DNA from: Paenibacillus sp. FSL R5-0912
Lineage (GTDB): Bacteria > Bacillota > Bacilli > Paenibacillales > Paenibacillaceae
Length of the DNA: 64,000 nucleotides
Assembly (NCBI RefSeq): GCF_000758605.1
Contig: NZ_CP009282.1
Coordinates: 6,510,001 to 6,574,000, forward strand
Direction of reading: 5' to 3'
The position numbers and the translations under genes are program-made. The first letter of the stretch is position 1. Each line of letters starts with the position of its first letter. Below, piece by piece: positions 16,838-26,513 of the stretch. The notes beneath the pieces are model-generated. The model ran no database searches and had not been told where the DNA came from. It saw only the letters and a list, made by a program, of their open reading frames with translations.

Positions 16838-17323
16838 TTAATACCGTCCGATCCAGATAAAGAAGAGGACAACCATAACAATTTGCAGAATAATTTTGAC
16901 TACGGTACTGCTGAATAGCCCCAGCAAGGAGCCGAAGCTGACCTTGACCGCCTTACCCGGCTTAGAGCCTGCAATCAGTTCACCGACAAAGGCCCCGAGG
17001 AACGGGCCGATCAGCAGACCAAAGGCCGGAATAAGAAAGGGGCCAATAATCAAGCCGATCGTGCTGCCGATGACGGACGCCCGTGAGCCGCCGAACTTTT
17101 TGACACCCCAGGCCCCGACTACATAATCGGCAACGAACAGAACCACCACAATCAATGTCTGGGCAATCCAGAACCAGGGACCGAAGGGGTCGAAGGAAAA
17201 GAACCAGCCGTATACGAAGAAGGCCAGATAAATCGCCAGCGCGCCCGGCAGGATTGGATATACCGCTCCTGCCAGCCCTACTGCAAACAAAGCAATGATC
17301 AGAATCCAACCCAGGATCGTCAA
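16838..17323 (-). CDS. DUF456 family membrane protein
   Basis: 161-residue protein with four to five membrane segments and the glycine-rich repeats of DUF456 (GPFLGAFVGELIAG in the C-terminal half). Function unknown. The frame is open to 17524, but that extension is encoded by a dispersed intergenic repeat (17396-17500). The TTG at 17323 with GAGGAG nine bases upstream is the sensible start. It precedes the MurJ-like gene by 26 bases and is likely co-transcribed with it. Confidence 0.85.
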   Translation of the reverse strand: MTILGWILIIALFAVGLAGAVYPILPGALAIYLAFFVYGWFFSFDPFGPWFWIAQTLIVVVLFVADYVVGAWGVKKFGGSRASVIGSTIGLIIGPFLIPAFGLLIGPFLGAFVGELIAGSKPGKAVKVSFGSLLGLFSSTVVKIILQIVMVVLFFIWIGRY

Positions 17324-17395
17324 TTCCTTCAACTCCTCAAGTTTTGATAGCAATAAAAGAACTCCAAAAGGTGTCGCTCGTAACTGCGGTGAATG

Positions 17396-17500
17396 TTTGA
17401 ACTTCCGGCCGCTGTTGTCCCCAGATTTCTTGATTAATACCGCTCTGCGCGGTGGAAATCCGGTGACAAAGGCGGACGCTACCGCTCCTACAGTTTCAAA
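17396..17500. repeat. Dispersed hairpin repeat family A, copy 1
   Basis: 105-bp element closely related to 43706-43809. It runs from TTTGAACTTCCGGCCGCTGT to the end block GCTCCTACAGTTTCAAA. The ends are imperfect inverted repeats (TTTGAA/TTTCAAA; CCGCTGTTGT against ACAAAGGCGG) and an inner hairpin ACCGC-TCTGC-GCGGT sits in the middle. It lies between the DUF456 gene and the HAD gene. Confidence 0.85.
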
Positions 17501-17585
17501 CTTCCCCTCCGTTACTCCCACCAATTGTTGTCTTTCAGATCAAGCTATAAAAAATTTGATAATCCCAAACTCATTACTACATCTA

Positions 17586-18365
17586 CTAAGCCTGCTTAGA
17601 AATTCTACCAGCCGAGGTTCCGGCCTCCGACAGAATATACTTCTCGATCACTTCCGCGATCCCGTCATTATTATTCGTAGCCACAACAGCATCGGCTTCC
17701 TGCTTAACGGTCTCCTGGGCATTGCCCATCGCTACGCCGAATCCGGCCTGCTGGATGGCCGCCAGATCATTCAGACTGTCGCCGACGGCCACAACCTGGG
17801 ACATGTTAATGCCGAGAAGCTTGCAGACTTCCAGAATGCCGGATGCCTTGTTAACGCCAAGCGGATTAATCTCCAGATTGAACGGCGAGGAATTCGTGAT
17901 CTCCAGCCCGCCCAGCTCCTGCAGACGCATCAGCAGCTTATGGCGGATATTATTATCCTCGGTAGAATAACCGAACTTCAGCCATTCCCTGCTGTCAATT
18001 TCGCCGTCCCAGGTGTCGCGGTTGTATACTTCATCCACCGAATATGCCCAGAACCAGATATCGAACTCTTCGGCAATCTTATGCATCTGTTTGACCAGTT
18101 CCACATCCATCAGGGACCGGCGGTACAGCTCCCCCGGTGCGCGCCATACTTCACTTCCGTTTACCATAATCATCGGGGTCTCCAGGCCAAGCTGTACGGC
18201 ATAAGGCATCGCACTCCGGGACGAACGTCCGGTAGACAGGCAGACATGTACGCCGGCATTCATCGCTTTTTTGATCCATTCCACCGTTTTGGGGGTAATT
18301 TTCTGTTCATCATTCAGTAGGGTTCCATCCATATCCAATGCAAGCAGGCGGTATTTGGCAGTCAT
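17586..18365 (-). CDS. Cof-type HAD superfamily phosphatase
   Basis: 259-residue cytoplasmic phosphatase with HAD motif I (LALDMDGTLL, nucleophile Asp near residue 10), motif II LSTGRSS, a C2B cap in the middle, and motif III/IV VAVGDSLNDLAAI with VAMGNA. The ORF extends to 18419, but the ATG at 18365 has GGAGGGG upstream and begins the conserved region. Cof-type enzymes dephosphorylate sugar phosphates or flavin precursors; the substrate here cannot be told. It follows the first penicillin-binding protein gene on the same strand. Confidence 0.9.
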   Translation of the reverse strand: MTAKYRLLALDMDGTLLNDEQKITPKTVEWIKKAMNAGVHVCLSTGRSSRSAMPYAVQLGLETPMIMVNGSEVWRAPGELYRRSLMDVELVKQMHKIAEEFDIWFWAYSVDEVYNRDTWDGEIDSREWLKFGYSTEDNNIRHKLLMRLQELGGLEITNSSPFNLEINPLGVNKASGILEVCKLLGINMSQVVAVGDSLNDLAAIQQAGFGVAMGNAQETVKQEADAVVATNNNDGIAEVIEKYILSEAGTSAGRISKQA

Positions 18366-18437
18366 TTGCCACCCCTCCATTCTTGTATGTCTCCCGTTCG
18401 GGAGCTGTGTATTTGTCAATCAGGCTACGGCGGTTCG

Positions 18438-20528
18438 TCAGTTTGTGTTTACGGCCTCTCCATTGGCCGGATCTGCAGTCTTCACATTTTTCTTCGGGTT
18501 GCCATCCAGCCCGTACTCCCAGTCATACGCATCGAATATTTTACGCGCGACCGGCGCGGCACTGTTGGAGCCGAACCCGCCTTCAGGGATGACCACGGCA
18601 ACTGCTAACTTAGGATTATTACGCGGGGCAAAAGCAATAAATACCCCGTTATCACGTAGTTCCCCTTTACCCAGCTGTTGGGAGGTACCTGTCTTACGGG
18701 CAAAATCATAAGGGAAATCCGTAAATGCAGTAACCTTACTGTTCATGCCCTGTTTGATTTCTTTCCAGAAGGACGGGTCAAAGGTCGTTACCTCATCCAG
18801 CACCTCGCGCTCAAACTTTTTGACCACATTGCCTTCAGAGTCGGTGATCTTGCTGACCAGCTGCGGCTTAATGCGCACACCTTCATTGGCAAGCGTGGAA
18901 GCGTACTGTGCCAGCTGCAGCACCGTATAACGGCCCTGCTGCCCGAAGGAGGCATAGACCAGTGCGGCTTGCGCACTGCCCGCTGCCTTGATATCGGTAT
19001 AGTTAATCTGTCCCAGATACTCATTCGGAAGCCCGCTCTGTGTGGAGACGCCGAGGCCGAACTCCTTCATATACTTATCCCAAACTTCAATCCCCTCGCC
19101 CTTATATTGCTCATAAAGCTTCTTGCCGACCATATCCACCATGAATACGTTGGAGGAATCCTCAATCGCTTTGGCCGGGTCCATTGGACCGTAGACATGT
19201 CCGGAGGAATTGCGTACGGAGGATTTGTCATCCTTACCGAAATAAGCGATCCCTTTATCATTATACCGGTAAGAGGTGCTGAAGAATCCTTCGTTCAAGC
19301 CCACAAGCACACTCAGCGGCTTAATGGTTGACCCCAGTAATACGGTAGAACCGAATCCATGGCCGGACATCCCCGAAGAATACGGAGTAATCGTCCCATT
19401 CTGATAGTTACCCATAATTTTATTCCAAGTATCGGAATCCAGCTTCTCCGCCGTCCAGACATTGGTATCATAATCCGGCATACTGGCCATGGCAACAATA
19501 TTGCCTGTATCCACTTCCATGGCTACGGCATAACCCGTCAGTGCATCGGGGTGGGTTTTGCCCTGTACAGCATGACTGTGCAGCCAGCTGATCTGCTCCG
19601 TAATGGCCTCTTCCGTCTTGAGCTGGACGTTCTTATTAATCGACATCCAGACATCATTACCCTTGACCGGCGGCACAACCTCTTCAACCTTCTCGGCCAT
19701 ATTCTGCGGATTCACTGAAATGACCTGATAACCATTCTTGCCGCGCAGCTCCCGCTGATATTGCAGCTCCAGACCGTCAAAGCCGACAAACTCATCATCT
19801 TTATAGTTCAGGCCGGGATCGGCATCGATCTTCTTCATTGCGTTCTGTATGTTCTTATAGATATTAAGTGTACTGGACGATTTGAAGGGCTTGATATACC
19901 CGACTGTCTGCACAGCAACCGTGTCCTTGTCATAATGCCGCACGCCTTCTTCAACAATCTCAAGACCTGGGAACTCGCTTTTATGCTCCATGAAATAAGC
20001 AACTTCCTGGGTGGTAAGACCGGATTTAATCTTGCGTGCCATATAACCCGAATATTTTTTGAAATATAAATCCAATGAAGTAATCACATTATTCACCGTC
20101 AGCTTCTCGCCATCCGGATCACCATGTTTATCGAATTCCTCGACCAGCCGGGTTGCCAGCGCATAGGCGTTAGCTCTCGATTCCGGCTTCAGTGCACTGA
20201 TTCCGGTCTCCTTATCCACGGCTTTGGCCGTATATTCCTTTGTCAGGGTGATATACAGCGATTGAACGGAGGTCGAATAGGCAATTTCTTCTCCTCCGGC
20301 TGCGCGAATTGCACCACGGATGGACGCGAGCGGTACACTTTTGGTATCCCGGCTGGTCTCCACCTCAGTCAGCTTAGGTCCTTCCACAAACTGCACCACA
20401 GCCAGACGGATAATAATTACGCAAAAAATTACAAACGTGCTGAAGAAAAACACGTTGAGCCGCAGGCCAAGCGAACTCTTGCTGTCCTTCTCATCCGGGG
20501 GAGAGGCCTGCTTTCGGAAAACACTCAC
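18438..20528 (-). CDS. Class B penicillin-binding protein (transpeptidase), downstream paralogue
   Basis: Membrane-anchored D,D-transpeptidase that cross-links peptidoglycan. At 696 residues it has one N-terminal membrane segment (about residues 27-49), a PBP dimerisation region, and a transpeptidase domain with the three active-site motifs: STIK (Ser near 399), SSN (near 458) and KTG (near 613). It ends in a short polar tail. It is about two-thirds identical by eye to the gene immediately upstream (20621-22702), so the pair is a tandem duplication. A dispersed hairpin repeat fills the 92-base gap between them. Elongation versus sporulation role cannot be separated from sequence. Confidence 0.93.
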   Translation of the reverse strand: MSVFRKQASPPDEKDSKSSLGLRLNVFFFSTFVIFCVIIIRLAVVQFVEGPKLTEVETSRDTKSVPLASIRGAIRAAGGEEIAYSTSVQSLYITLTKEYTAKAVDKETGISALKPESRANAYALATRLVEEFDKHGDPDGEKLTVNNVITSLDLYFKKYSGYMARKIKSGLTTQEVAYFMEHKSEFPGLEIVEEGVRHYDKDTVAVQTVGYIKPFKSSSTLNIYKNIQNAMKKIDADPGLNYKDDEFVGFDGLELQYQRELRGKNGYQVISVNPQNMAEKVEEVVPPVKGNDVWMSINKNVQLKTEEAITEQISWLHSHAVQGKTHPDALTGYAVAMEVDTGNIVAMASMPDYDTNVWTAEKLDSDTWNKIMGNYQNGTITPYSSGMSGHGFGSTVLLGSTIKPLSVLVGLNEGFFSTSYRYNDKGIAYFGKDDKSSVRNSSGHVYGPMDPAKAIEDSSNVFMVDMVGKKLYEQYKGEGIEVWDKYMKEFGLGVSTQSGLPNEYLGQINYTDIKAAGSAQAALVYASFGQQGRYTVLQLAQYASTLANEGVRIKPQLVSKITDSEGNVVKKFEREVLDEVTTFDPSFWKEIKQGMNSKVTAFTDFPYDFARKTGTSQQLGKGELRDNGVFIAFAPRNNPKLAVAVVIPEGGFGSNSAAPVARKIFDAYDWEYGLDGNPKKNVKTADPANGEAVNTN

Positions 20529-20556
20529 AGTTTTTCACTCCTCTACATCTCAAGTG

Positions 20557-20617
20557 GAAACGGCTTGGCCGTCCTTACTAAGGACAGCACCGTTTCAGCG
20601 GGAAAAATAATATAAAT
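20557..20617. repeat. Dispersed hairpin repeat family B, copy 1
   Basis: GAAACGG (20557-20563) and CCGTTTC (20590-20596) enclose GTCCTTA-C-TAAGGAC, giving a two-layer hairpin, followed by CAGCGGGAAAAATAATATAAAT as in the other copies (56.2, 63.3 and 63.8 kb). It lies between the two penicillin-binding protein genes. Confidence 0.85.
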
Positions 20618-20620
20618 CTC

Positions 20621-22702
20621 TTAGTTGACAGTCGATTCTTGTTCCTGCGCTACTGGCGGAAGATTTTTTTTGGGAACTCCATCGAGCCCGTATTCTGAGT
20701 CATAGGCTTCAAATATTTTACGGGCCACCGGTGCAGCACTGTTCGATCCAAAGCCGCCTTCCGGAATAATCACCGCTACAGCAAGCTTGGGATGCTCACG
20801 CGGAGCATAAGCAATGAAGACTCCGTTGTCACGGACCGCACCGTACGCATCCATTTCAGAGGTCCCTGTCTTGCGGGCGAAGTCATACGGGAATCCGTCA
20901 AACACCTTAACTGTCGTGTTCATCCCCTGCTTGATCTCCTTCCAGTACGAAGGATCAAACGTAATTTTGTCCAGAACTTCCCGTCCGAATCCCTTAACCG
21001 TATGGCCCTCGGCATCTGTAATCCTGCTGACCAGCTGCGGCTTGATCCGTTCCCCTTCATTGGCAAGCGTTGCTGTATACTGGGCAAGCTGCAGTGCGGT
21101 ATACTTGCCTTTTTGACCGAAGGAAGCAAAGACTAACGCCGCCTGGACAGAGCCCGCTTGCTCCGTATTGATATAATCGGCAACTCCGGCACTCTCACCC
21201 GGCAGTCCGCTTTGTGTCGACACCCCAAGTCCGAAGGCCTTCATATACTTGTCCCACACTGCGATTCCTTCACCCTGATACTTCTTATAGAGTGCATTGC
21301 CGACCCAGTCTACCATAAAAGCATTGGATGACTCCTGGATCGCCTTAGCGGGATCAAGCGGCCCCAGGACGTGGCCGGAGGAATTGCTTACGGAGGAACT
21401 GTCATCCTTGCCGAAATACGCGATTCCCTTGTCTATATAAGTGTCAGTCGTGTTGAATAAACCTTCATTGAGACCAACTAACACACTTAACGGTTTGATT
21501 GTGGAACCCAGGAAAATCAGTGACTTCAGGCCATTCCCTGAGACACCGGAGGTATTCTGGTTAATCGTGCCGTTCTGGTTATTATTCTTAATCTTCTCAT
21601 ACACTTCCGGCAGCAGCTTCTCGGCGTTCCAGACATTTGTATCATAGTCCGGCATACTGGCCATTGCGACTACATTGCCTGTATCGACTTCCATCGCAAC
21701 CGCATACCCGGTCAGGGCATCCGGATGATATTTGCCTTGGACCGGATTGGTATGCAGCCAGCTGATCTGATCCATAATCGCCTGCTCTGTCTTCATTTGC
21801 ACGCTTTTATTGATCGTCGTCCAGATATCGTTGCCCTTGACAGGCGGAACCGATGCAATGACTTCCTCAGCCATGTTCTGCGGATTAACGGAGAGGGTCT
21901 GATAACCATTCTTTCCCCTAAGTTCTCGCTGATATTGCTGCTCGAGACCATAGATACCGACAAATTCATCTTCCCTGTAAGCCAGGCCGGGATCAGCGCC
22001 CGTTTGTTTCATGGCATTACGAATATTCTTGTATATATCATAGTCCTCTGTCGAACGGAACAGCTTCATATAGCCTACCGTCTGAACTGCCACTGTATCC
22101 TTGTCATAATGGCGGACGCTTTCTTCCACAACAGCTAATCCAGGATAGCGTTCCTTGTTCTCCATGAGATGAGCGACTTCCTTCACCGTCAGGCCCGTCT
22201 TGATTTTGCGCGGGACATAGCCGAGTGATTTCTTATAATCAAGATCCAGCAGAGCAAGGATATCCTCCTGCGAGAGCTTTTTGGCGGAAGGATCACCATA
22301 TTCATTAAAAACTGACGTGAGCCGCGCCACCAGTGAATTCGTACTTGCCTTGGCTTCAGCAGTGAAGTCATATACTCCGGTGTCCTTGTTCTTGGCTTTG
22401 GCTGTATATTCCTTGGTTAAAGTGATATATAACGACTGTATGGATGTGGAATAGGCAAGTTTCTCGCCGCCGGCAGCATGAATAATTCCCCGGATCGCCG
22501 CAAGCGGCACATCCTTGGTCTCCCGGCTGGCCTCGACCTCAGTAAGCTCAGGACTCTCCACAAACTGCAGCCCTGCAAGGCGGATAATAATGATGCAAAA
22601 AATAAAAAAAGTGCCGAAGAAAAACAGATTTATGCGTAAACTCAGGTAGTTTCGGGCAGAACCTCCATCCGGGCGGGAGCCCGGCTTACCGAACCATCTC
22701 AC
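20621..22702 (-). CDS. Class B penicillin-binding protein (transpeptidase), upstream paralogue
   Basis: 693-residue transpeptidase with the same layout as its downstream neighbour: membrane segment near residues 23-47, conserved VPLAAIRG region, dimerisation domain, then STIK (Ser near 399), SSN and KTG motifs, all intact. Both copies therefore look active. The paralogues differ mostly in loops (GMSGHGF versus GVSGNGL before the SxxK motif) and C-terminal tails. Redundant or condition-specific beta-lactam sensitivity is a plausible reason for keeping both; this is inference. Confidence 0.93.
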   Translation of the reverse strand: MRWFGKPGSRPDGGSARNYLSLRINLFFFGTFFIFCIIIIRLAGLQFVESPELTEVEASRETKDVPLAAIRGIIHAAGGEKLAYSTSIQSLYITLTKEYTAKAKNKDTGVYDFTAEAKASTNSLVARLTSVFNEYGDPSAKKLSQEDILALLDLDYKKSLGYVPRKIKTGLTVKEVAHLMENKERYPGLAVVEESVRHYDKDTVAVQTVGYMKLFRSTEDYDIYKNIRNAMKQTGADPGLAYREDEFVGIYGLEQQYQRELRGKNGYQTLSVNPQNMAEEVIASVPPVKGNDIWTTINKSVQMKTEQAIMDQISWLHTNPVQGKYHPDALTGYAVAMEVDTGNVVAMASMPDYDTNVWNAEKLLPEVYEKIKNNNQNGTINQNTSGVSGNGLKSLIFLGSTIKPLSVLVGLNEGLFNTTDTYIDKGIAYFGKDDSSSVSNSSGHVLGPLDPAKAIQESSNAFMVDWVGNALYKKYQGEGIAVWDKYMKAFGLGVSTQSGLPGESAGVADYINTEQAGSVQAALVFASFGQKGKYTALQLAQYTATLANEGERIKPQLVSRITDAEGHTVKGFGREVLDKITFDPSYWKEIKQGMNTTVKVFDGFPYDFARKTGTSEMDAYGAVRDNGVFIAYAPREHPKLAVAVIIPEGGFGSNSAAPVARKIFEAYDSEYGLDGVPKKNLPPVAQEQESTVN

Positions 22703-22813
22703 AGCATGTCCTCTCCTTGTATGTTATGCAAAACCGTATATCCGGTAGTCCAAAGGCAGAGCTCTTCTTACACGCTGTTATTGTACCATAGATGGAGGAG
22801 CTCCCGCTTCTTG

Positions 22814-23956
22814 TCAGAGGATGTTTTCCTTGATATGCGTTGAATCGAAATCCTTGGTATTGAACCAGTTCCCGCTGCTGGCCCAGGTAGAATCCAGCGG
22901 AATCCAGGCTTCCCTGCTGCTGATATAGACCTCATTCCAGGCATGGGGACCATAACCGCCCTGCCCGTCATAGCCCCTGCCGGTTACAACCCGCACCTGA
23001 ATGCCCTGCGAACGGGCCATCATGGCATAGAGGCGGGCATAATCTATACATACCCCCAGCCGGGTATCAAAGGTATCCTGCGGGGTCTGCTCATGCCAGA
23101 TCCGTTTCTGCTCATAGTTCTCTGCTTTGGTATAGTCATAGGTGATGCGTGAGCCGATCCAATCATAGAGCAGCTTGGCCTTCTCTTCATCCCCGTCAGC
23201 CTGTCCGGCAATATCTGCGGCTGCACCAGCGATGTCCGCGGAAATATCATGGTCGATCACTTCATATTTGCGCCGCAAAATATCATTCATCTCGGCGGCT
23301 ACCGCCTTGGTCAGCACCGGAAGCTTACCCCGGACCTGTTCACCGGCCAGCGGCTCAAATACCGCCGCCGCACTCTGGCTGTAGATCGGCGAGGATTCCA
23401 CGTAGCGGCTGAAGCCGCTGTCCGGATTTAGGCCTACGCCGATATAAAGCGCAAAGACCAGAACAAGTGCACGGGCGAGCCCGGCGGCAAAGCCTAGAAC
23501 GGCTCCGCTTAAGCGGCTGGCCCCCGTGATCTTCCCTCCCGGCCTTGACGAAAACCGCGGCAGGCGGAAAGGCAGCAGCAGGAACAGCAGACCCAGCATT
23601 AGGCGGATCAGACTGTAGGACAGGAGGAGGAGGAGGAGGAACCGCACAAGCGGCGAGTTCGCCAGCACCGATACAGCTGTATAATACACCTGCTGCCACT
23701 GGCTCATCCGGATGTCAGGCAGAACAACGCCGGATGCCCACTCCCCGGCTAGTGGCGAGAGGTATACAGCGGCCGGAACAGCCATAATCAGGGCCGCGAT
23801 CGCCATTATTCCGGAGCCGAGCAGTCCGAACAGCCCTCCGGCCGCTCTTTTGAAGCCCCGGCCCCATCCCTGCAGTACGGAGAACAGCACGACCACCAGC
23901 AGGACGATCGAGATGATATTGGCCTCACTAAGACTATCTATCCAGCTGTTCAGCAT
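22814..23956 (-). CDS. Membrane transglutaminase-like protein
   Basis: 380 residues. The N-terminal third has about five hydrophobic segments resembling a CvpA-like membrane domain. The C-terminal half is a transglutaminase/cysteine-protease-like core with the expected triad: Cys in RLGVCIDYARLY (near 300), His in YGPHAWNEVYI (near 339) and Asp in PLDSTWA (near 353). The core faces either side of the membrane; topology is uncertain. Such domains act on peptides or peptidoglycan cross-links. It lies directly upstream of the penicillin-binding protein pair on the same strand, which fits a cell-envelope role but does not prove it. Confidence 0.85.
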   Translation of the reverse strand: MLNSWIDSLSEANIISIVLLVVVLFSVLQGWGRGFKRAAGGLFGLLGSGIMAIAALIMAVPAAVYLSPLAGEWASGVVLPDIRMSQWQQVYYTAVSVLANSPLVRFLLLLLLSYSLIRLMLGLLFLLLPFRLPRFSSRPGGKITGASRLSGAVLGFAAGLARALVLVFALYIGVGLNPDSGFSRYVESSPIYSQSAAAVFEPLAGEQVRGKLPVLTKAVAAEMNDILRRKYEVIDHDISADIAGAAADIAGQADGDEEKAKLLYDWIGSRITYDYTKAENYEQKRIWHEQTPQDTFDTRLGVCIDYARLYAMMARSQGIQVRVVTGRGYDGQGGYGPHAWNEVYISSREAWIPLDSTWASSGNWFNTKDFDSTHIKENIL

Positions 23957-24007
23957 CTCTCGCGCTCCTCCTTCTGTGGCTATTTAGCCTTTGGTTCAAC
24001 TGCACTA

Positions 24008-24460
24008 TTATTTGCCGGCCTGTTTCCGGGCTTCGTCAATAAATGTTTTGGTAGTATCTGTTACACTCCACTTTCCAAGACTGACCCCGCGGAAGATCAC
24101 TTCAACCTTATCCTCTGCGGCGGAGCCTTTCACTTCGAGATTGGGAGTCGTAATTGTAAAAGTACCGTCACCGCCGGAGGTATACACCGCCTCCTGCGCT
24201 TCCTTAAGCATAACTTCCTGCGCTTCCTTCTTCAGCGTGCTGACCGTCCCGTCCGCCACTTTGTTAACAGCATTACCTATCTGATCCATGGTCACCCCGC
24301 TGTAGATGAACAGGCCTGCAACGATAATGATAACAATTGCCCATTTCAGTACAGTCTTAACGAGATTAATTACTGCAAACAGCAGGACAAGCGCAATAAC
24401 GATAACAAGCCAATTCTCTCTGATAAATTGTGACCACACTGCCGGATCCATCAATTTCAC
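24008..24460 (-). CDS. Small membrane-anchored protein of unknown function
   Basis: 150 residues, starting at GTG 24460 (an ATG at 24451 is an alternative). Residues about 17-60 form two hydrophobic segments. The rest is soluble, with an alpha-helical charged stretch (KKEAQEVMLKEAQEAV) and a beta-rich end. I do not recognise a family. It lies 51 bases upstream of the transglutaminase-like gene on the same strand and probably shares its transcript. The small membrane anchor beside an envelope enzyme suggests an accessory subunit, which is inference only. Confidence 0.75.
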   Translation of the reverse strand: MKLMDPAVWSQFIRENWLVIVIALVLLFAVINLVKTVLKWAIVIIIVAGLFIYSGVTMDQIGNAVNKVADGTVSTLKKEAQEVMLKEAQEAVYTSGGDGTFTITTPNLEVKGSAAEDKVEVIFRGVSLGKWSVTDTTKTFIDEARKQAGK

Positions 24461-24707
24461 AACACCCCTATCGCAAATTTCGCCACGCCGGGACTCCTGT
24501 CCCGTCTGACATATCCTTAATAATAATGATTATACATGAATGCCTCTTATAATTCATGGTTCCCGGGCTGCAGAAGCGCATACTGGGATTGGCCAAGAAA
24601 ATGGTATAAGCCCCCTCCGGCGCACGTAAAGTACAAGTAGGCCGTTTCTTCCAAGTGAATCCCTTCCCATTACTCATCGGCTGGCCAACAACCTGGAGGT
24701 GTCACCC

Positions 24708-25883
24708 GTGAAAACCGCACTGTGGCTGTATCTGTTTCTATTTCTGGCATTCTTTGATTTGCACGCCCAGTATCCCATTCTGACGCCGTTTGCCATGTCT
24801 TTGGGAGCAGGCCCTGCCTTCATAGGCTGGATGATGGGAATGTATTCGCTGACCCACCTCCCCGGCAACCTGCTGGCCGGTGTACTGGTTGACCGCAACG
24901 GCAGCCGCCGTTACATCGTCTTTGCTCTTACAGCAGCCGGGCTAATTCTGCTGCTGCAGGCCCATGCCCAGCTGCCCTGGCATCTGCTGCTGCTGCGCGC
25001 AGCAAGCGGCTTCGCGCTGGCCTTCCTCTCGCCTGCCTGCATGACCCTGCTGGCCTCTCTCTCCTCTGACCCGGCTACCCAGGGCAAGTACATGTCAGGC
25101 CATGGGATCATCCACACGCTGGCTTCTGTGGTCTCACCGGCGGCCGGTGCATTCATTGTTCTCAAGGCCGGCTATTCCGGCACCTTCAGTACCCTGGGCT
25201 GGCTGCTGATCTTAACAGGCGTGATGGCTTACTTCAGCGTGCCGAAGCATTCTCCTGCGCTGGCTTCACACGCACACGCTGTGCCGCTGCCGCAGGAGAA
25301 AGCGGCGATTCCACTGACAGCTGACATTCCAGTCTCTAAGCGCTACTATCTGCTGCCTTTTTTCGTATCCTGTTCCCAAGGGGTACTCTTCTTTGAACTT
25401 CCGCTGTCTCAAGGAAGAGACGGAATGATTTCAACCGGAATTCTACTGTCGCTGCTCAGCCTGGGGGCACTCCTGACCCTCAGCCTGTTCTTCCTGAACC
25501 GGCTGGCCCCTGGCATCCGCATTGCTGCTGCACTGCTGGGAATGGCCATCTGCTTCTTCAGTCTGGCCGCCTTCCGCAGCATACCGGCCGGAATCATTCT
25601 ATTCATACTTGGCGCAGCCAAAGGTGTGTTATTCCCGGCGATGGCCTCCCTGTTCATCAGTCTGGGCGGTGCAGGCCGGATGGGACGTACCTTCTCGCTG
25701 CAATCCATCGCCATGTCTCTAGGGGCATTTGCCGGGCCGGTAGCCGCCGGACAGCTGAGGGACTATGTCTCCCCTTACTTCATTGCCTTCGTGCTGCTGA
25801 TGACAGCCCTTCTGCTGCTTCCTCCCGGAAGATCCGGCAGTCCCGCTGCTTATTCTCCGGGCTTGAACAGCCACGCCGCCTGA
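24708..25883 (+). CDS. Major facilitator superfamily transporter
   Basis: 391-residue protein with about 12 membrane segments and the MFS loop 2-3 motif (GVLVDRNGSRRYIV). The GTG at 24708 has GGAGG eight bases upstream; the GTG at 24699 overlaps that site and is unlikely. The substrate is unknown; drug or small-molecule efflux is the most common role of this size class. It is a lone gene, divergent from the small membrane protein, with its own terminator. Confidence 0.85.
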   Translation: MKTALWLYLFLFLAFFDLHAQYPILTPFAMSLGAGPAFIGWMMGMYSLTHLPGNLLAGVLVDRNGSRRYIVFALTAAGLILLLQAHAQLPWHLLLLRAASGFALAFLSPACMTLLASLSSDPATQGKYMSGHGIIHTLASVVSPAAGAFIVLKAGYSGTFSTLGWLLILTGVMAYFSVPKHSPALASHAHAVPLPQEKAAIPLTADIPVSKRYYLLPFFVSCSQGVLFFELPLSQGRDGMISTGILLSLLSLGALLTLSLFFLNRLAPGIRIAAALLGMAICFFSLAAFRSIPAGIILFILGAAKGVLFPAMASLFISLGGAGRMGRTFSLQSIAMSLGAFAGPVAAGQLRDYVSPYFIAFVLLMTALLLLPPGRSGSPAAYSPGLNSHAA

Positions 25884-25901
25884 TTCCAGCCGCATTCGCC
25901 A

Positions 25902-25941
25902 GCAATCACCCGCATTTTCCCTGCCGGGTGATTGTTTGTTT
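25902..25941 (+). terminator. Rho-independent terminator after the MFS gene
   Basis: CAATCACCCG and CGGGTGATTG form the stem, followed by TTTGTTTG. It lies about 20 bases after the stop codon. Confidence 0.8.
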
Positions 25942-26064
25942 GATGACGTTTGTTTTTACGACATTTCCCGGGGAATGAATACATATTGCTCTTTGAACTG
26001 TTAAAATTGGCGAAGCTTAGGTACAATATCGTCATAACCAACTACGATCCGGGAGTGAGCACCT

Positions 26065-26415
26065 ATGTCCATCACCATTATTGTCGAAGGCAAGAATGAC
26101 CGCAGCCGGCTGAGACGGCTGCTCGCGCCGGAGGTCGACATTCTGTGCACTTTCGGCACCTTGAACACACTCAAGCTTGAATCCCTGCGCCGCACCGTCG
26201 GTGATGGAGAAGTATACCTGTATCTGGACAATGACAGCTCCGGCAAAAAAATCCGCGGCGTTCTGCGAGACGCCTTTCCCGATGCGGTGCATATGTATAC
26301 CCGGCGGGGTTACGCCGGTGTCGAAGGCACTCCTGACGAATACAGTATCACACAGCTCGAAAAAGCCGGCCTTGAGGAATATATTCTCTATCCGCAGCCG
26401 TTCAGTAACAGCTAG
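26065..26415 (+). CDS. Small stand-alone Toprim-domain protein
   Basis: 116-residue protein consisting of little more than a Toprim fold. The catalytic Glu lies in ITIIVEGKNDRSRL (residues 3-16) and the DxD-type motif in YLYLDNDSSGKKIR (around 51-64). Toprim domains occur in primases, topoisomerases, RNase M5 and OLD nucleases; small single-domain versions are mostly uncharacterised, with RNase M5-like RNA processing as one possibility. It is monocistronic, ends in a strong terminator, and is convergent with the sco gene. The function is not known. Confidence 0.8.
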   Translation: MSITIIVEGKNDRSRLRRLLAPEVDILCTFGTLNTLKLESLRRTVGDGEVYLYLDNDSSGKKIRGVLRDAFPDAVHMYTRRGYAGVEGTPDEYSITQLEKAGLEEYILYPQPFSNS

Positions 26416-26443
26416 CTGCTCCTCCGGTCTGTAGTTCAACACC

Positions 26444-26501
26444 AAAAAACGCCTTGCTGGTCCCTCCTTAAATGGAGGGGGTCCGGCAAGGCGTTTGGTT
26501 T
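26444..26501. terminator. Bidirectional terminator between the Toprim and sco genes
   Basis: ACGCCTTGC...GCAAGGCGT forms the outer stem and TCCCTCC...GGAGGG the inner stem. There is a T-rich tail on the plus side (TTTGGTTT) and an A-run on the left that reads as T on the minus strand. It serves both converging genes. Confidence 0.9.
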
Positions 26502-26513
26502 ATTCCGGCAAAT

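Noticed and set aside
26177..26445. ORFs in other frames of the Toprim gene, including a 137-codon minus-strand frame
   Set aside because: Shadows of a clear Toprim coding frame, without ribosome sites or domains.
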